Shown here piece by piece: positions 61,873 to 64,000 of a stretch of DNA of 64,000 bases (position 1 is the first letter of the stretch; the number at the start of each line of letters is the position of its first letter). The notes under the pieces were generated by a model that saw nothing but the letters and a program-made list of their open reading frames with translations, was not told where the DNA came from and ran no database searches. The position numbers were made by a program, and so were the translations under genes. Origin of the DNA: Tessaracoccus lapidicaptus. GTDB taxonomy: Bacteria; Actinomycetota; Actinomycetes; Propionibacteriales; Propionibacteriaceae. Location: the NCBI RefSeq assembly GCF_001693815.1, contig NZ_MBQD01000004.1:26083-90082 (forward strand). The letters run 5' to 3'.

Positions 61873-62298
61873 GTGACCACAGAGAGGCAGCGCTTCATCG
61901 CACATGGGCTCGTCGAGCGCGACGGCACCTATCTCGTTCTACGCCGCCGTGACGGTCGCTATCTCGGGGGACGGTGGGACATCCCAGGGGGCACCGTAGA
62001 GGAGGGAGAGACCCCGGGCGAGGCGGCAGTTCGCGAGTGCCTGGAGGAGACTGGACTTCGGGCCACCATGGGTCCGCAGGTCTCGCACTTCCGAAACCGC
62101 GACACCGGGGGCCGCGACGTCACCTTCCACACGGTGACATTTCGGCTGCACCTCGTCGATGAAGACACCGACGTGCGGCTGAGCGCTGAGGAGCATGCCG
62201 ACTACCGGTGGATCCAGCTCACCAACCCCGACGGGCTGCCTCTGGTGTGGCACGTCGACAGGACTTTCGGTGTCCTGGACTCCACACAGCAATGCTGA
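61873..62298 (+). CDS. Nudix hydrolase
   Basis: A 141-residue Nudix protein that hydrolyses a nucleoside diphosphate linked to another group. The Nudix box is complete: GGTVEEGETPGEAAV followed by RECLEETGL (about 37-60). The GTG at 61873 is preferred because homology begins just after it; the longer upstream frame crosses operator DNA. Substrate not predictable. Confidence 0.88.
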   Translation: MTTERQRFIAHGLVERDGTYLVLRRRDGRYLGGRWDIPGGTVEEGETPGEAAVRECLEETGLRATMGPQVSHFRNRDTGGRDVTFHTVTFRLHLVDEDTDVRLSAEEHADYRWIQLTNPDGLPLVWHVDRTFGVLDSTQQC

Positions 62299-62468
62299 GC
62301 CTCAATCTCAAGGAGTCCCAGACGGCTCTCCAGATTGACGACTGCTGCGCCGTGGCCCGCCCCACACTCTTCACTGCACTGTCATGCCGATGTGCGAGCC
62401 TGCAATCTGTCTGATTCACACCGTGCTGATTGAATGATTCAGGTCCTGCTTCTTGCCCTCCTTGGTTG

Positions 62469-62490
62469 AGCGTACGTCATGACGTACGCT
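62469..62490. promoter_or_regulatory. Palindromic operator of the toxin-antitoxin operon
   Basis: A perfect 22-bp palindrome made of AGCGTACGTCA and its complement, with centre at 62479/62480. It ends 19 bases before the antitoxin ATG, where the antitoxin or the antitoxin-toxin complex would bind for autoregulation. GGAGG lies just downstream. Confidence 0.85.
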
Positions 62491-62509
62491 TAGGGCGGAG
62501 GTGGTTTCC

Positions 62510-62752
62510 ATGACTGCTGTAAGCGCAACGTCTGCCCGGGCGAATCTGTACCGGTTGATCGACCAGGTCAACGAGGAGTCCGAGCCGCTGACCATCACCG
62601 GCCAGCGTGGCAACGCCGTGCTTATCGGCGAGGAGGACTGGCTCGCCATCCAGGAGACGCTGTTGCTTGAGTCGGTACCGGGGTTGGCCGATTCCATCCG
62701 GCGCGCCCGCGCGGAGGGCGTCGACGCGGGCTCGACCGAGCTTGACTGGTGA
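62510..62752 (+). CDS. yefM: YefM/Phd-family antitoxin
   Basis: An 80-residue antitoxin. Typical Phd/YefM features are SATSARANLYRLIDQVNEES, then PLTITGQRGNAVLIGEEDWLAIQETL, and a flexible C-terminal arm that wraps the toxin. GGAGG lies eight bases before the ATG at 62510; a GTG at 62501 is an in-frame alternative. Its stop overlaps the toxin gene by four bases (GTGA). It should bind the palindrome just upstream. Confidence 0.92.
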   Translation: MTAVSATSARANLYRLIDQVNEESEPLTITGQRGNAVLIGEEDWLAIQETLLLESVPGLADSIRRARAEGVDAGSTELDW

Positions 62753-63015
62753 GTCCCTGGACTCTGGTGTACTCACGCCAAGCCCAGAAGGACGCCAAGA
62801 AGCTGGCCTCCTCAGGGCTGAAGACGAAGGCGCAGCACCTGCTGGAGGTTCTGGCCCAGGACCCGTTCACCACGCCACCCAAGTACGCGAAGTTGGTCGG
62901 CGACCTCGTGGGCTGCTACTCAAGACGCATCAATATCCAGCACCGACTTGTCTATGAGGTGCTCCCTGAGCGCCATGTCGTCCACATGCTGAGGATGTGG
63001 ACGCACTACGAGTAG
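62749..63015 (+). CDS. yoeB: YoeB/Txe-family mRNA interferase toxin
   Basis: An 88-residue toxin of the RelE fold. Core motifs are TLVYSRQAQKDAKKLASSGL at the start and YSRRINIQHRLVYEV with the C-terminal MWTHYE, which contains the family's His-Tyr pair. It cleaves mRNA at the ribosome and is neutralised by the antitoxin encoded just before. GTG start, coupled to the antitoxin. Confidence 0.93.
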   Translation: MSPWTLVYSRQAQKDAKKLASSGLKTKAQHLLEVLAQDPFTTPPKYAKLVGDLVGCYSRRINIQHRLVYEVLPERHVVHMLRMWTHYE

Positions 63016-63186
63016 AACTTCACCGACGCCCGCTTCTGCCGCAGGCTTCGCGGTCGAACGTGCCGAGAACCAGGCCTGGGCGACTCGGATCACGCACGAG
63101 CGTTCGCCGCACTGTCAGGCGTGGCTGACGGGCCCGGCGCTAGAGGCACACCGTGACGCCGGGGGCAGCAGGCAGAAGCCAGCCAC

Positions 63187-63597
63187 TCAACACATCAGCG
63201 GGAGAATGTGGTCCTTGATAAGCGTTCTCGATGCAGGTGTGTCGGAAACCCTGGTCAAGGTTTGGCGGTACGACGACGGAAGCGTGACGGGTGCTGATCG
63301 AAAGTCGCGCACCCAATCCACACCGACCCGGTGTCCGTCGGTTGCAGGCTCTGTCACGACTCCGATGGCTTTGACGAGCATCGTGGCGAAGTCGTTGTTC
63401 ATCTGCTTCGCGACGAGCACGTCGCCGGGCTCCATGAGGTCGAGGTTCGGGGCCTGCTTTCGGTAGCTCGGGTCCGATTCCATGTCGTGCCAGCCCAAGA
63501 CCCACTCACCCGCTTCGATCCAGTCGTCGAGCATCTCCCGCGCTCCGTGGCCATGCCAACCCCCGTGGACCGTCCCCACCATGAAGTAGGTGGTCAT
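63187..63597 (-). CDS. Small EVE/PUA-like domain protein
   Basis: A 136-residue protein not firmly assigned. The middle section, MEPGDVLVAKQ and later AIGVVTEPATDGHRVGVDW, follows the pattern seen in EVE/PUA-like and McrB N-terminal DNA-binding domains, where a basic groove recognises modified bases. It starts at ATG 63597 after GAGGTGATGCCGC. It stands alone with no nuclease or methylase gene in the window. Assignment to this fold is inference from pattern. Confidence 0.55.
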   Translation of the reverse strand: MTTYFMVGTVHGGWHGHGAREMLDDWIEAGEWVLGWHDMESDPSYRKQAPNLDLMEPGDVLVAKQMNNDFATMLVKAIGVVTEPATDGHRVGVDWVRDFRSAPVTLPSSYRQTLTRVSDTPASRTLIKDHILPLMC

Positions 63598-63846
63598 GCG
63601 GCATCACCTCGACGTTCTCGCAGGTCTCTGTGGAGAGTAGATGTTACCGGCCGCAAACGGGGGTTGCGGGCAGGTTGGGAAACGTCCGGAACTGCCGCCG
63701 ACCGAGCGTACGTTTCTCGCGTTTGCATGTCCAGCTGCGCTCCGCCTTGAGAAGTCTGATTCGGTCGGGTTCGCGCGATCGTGATCCTGGGCTTGAGTCG
63801 GCGGGTCTTCGACGTCGAACTCGTGGGCCTGCGATTGATGCTGCGT

Positions 63847-64000
63847 CTACGCCGTGGCGATAAGTGTCGCAACCCCGAGCGCGATGACCGCGACCACCAA
63901 CACGACGATGATCAGCCAACGCAGGCGCTGGGTTCGCGTGGCCCGCGTCTCTACAGCGGTGGAGCCGGGGGTGGGTGGCCTGTCGTGCTCGGAGAGTTCA
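63847..64000 (-). CDS. C-terminal end of a membrane protein (cut by window edge)
   Basis: Only the last 50 codons are visible; the start lies beyond 64000. A polar segment with PPTPGSTAVETRATRTQRLR is followed by one strongly hydrophobic helix, WLIIVVLVVAVIALGV, and a short tail ending at a TAG at 63847-63849. This suggests a C-terminally anchored or multi-spanning protein. The 249-base gap to the left (63598-63846) holds nothing recognised. Confidence 0.55.
   Translation of the reverse strand, partial: ELSEHDRPPTPGSTAVETRATRTQRLRWLIIVVLVVAVIALGVATLIATA

Noticed and set aside
63594..63872. 92-codon minus-strand frame left of the window-edge gene
   Set aside because: It is arginine-rich, lacks a ribosome site and overlaps the stop of the partial membrane protein, which has a convincing hydrophobic helix.

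Overview
The window is GC-rich, densely packed bacterial DNA with many GTG and TTG starts, GTGA/ATGA start-stop overlaps, sugar importers that lack their own ATPase, a WS/DGAT-like acyltransferase and LAL-type and LacI-type regulators. This points to an actinobacterium; a Propionibacteriaceae-like genome (Tessaracoccus and relatives) is my best guess, not something the sequence proves. No rRNA, tRNA, CRISPR array, insertion sequence or phage gene was recognised.

The left 36 kb is mostly a run of glycan-utilisation loci. Positions 34-1422 encode a GH32 fructosidase. Positions 3791-13032 form a complete beta-1,4-galactan locus: a LacI regulator facing a GH42 beta-galactosidase, a sugar-binding lipoprotein, two permeases and a secreted modular GH53 endogalactanase, with palindromic operators between the divergent genes. 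Positions 13094-22075 form a sialic acid locus: NanE, NanK, a lyase of the NanA/DapA family, a peptide-type ABC importer in which one permease is fused to an ATPase, its Tat-type binding lipoprotein, and a divergent GntR/FadR regulator. Positions 27821-36503 form an alpha-galactoside locus with two GH36-type enzymes, a binding lipoprotein, two permeases and a LacI regulator.

Between these lies an export module (22722-27650): a SipW-type signal peptidase between two exported proteins that share the same unusual N-terminal motif (SAATLGGL), with a large LuxR-type regulator whose ATP-binding loop is degenerate lying next to it.

The middle (36.5-53.3 kb) holds housekeeping and accessory genes: cytochrome P450, glutathione peroxidase, two VOC proteins, a beta-lactamase-like serine hydrolase, a WS/DGAT homologue overlapping a gamma-glutamyltransferase, a DJ-1/PfpI protein, an ArfB-like ribosome rescue factor, an ABC exporter operon, and a DUF2200-PIN pair.

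Positions 53761-61557 form a fourth carbohydrate locus: aldo/keto reductase, a sugar importer, a LacI regulator and a secreted esterase built from two tandem units, one of which has lost its nucleophile serine. The same operator (TACACCGGTGTA) lies in front of both the importer and the esterase, tying them into one regulon; no glycosidase is present. I consider this the best candidate for an undescribed system. The right end carries a Nudix hydrolase, a YefM-YoeB toxin-antitoxin pair with a 22-bp palindromic operator, a small EVE/PUA-like protein and the end of a membrane protein cut by the window edge.

Several intergenic spaces contain long inverted repeats (1428-1630, 27742-27812, 29460-29540, 39764-39826, 47375-47414). 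At least one of these is a dispersed element with two copies in this window.
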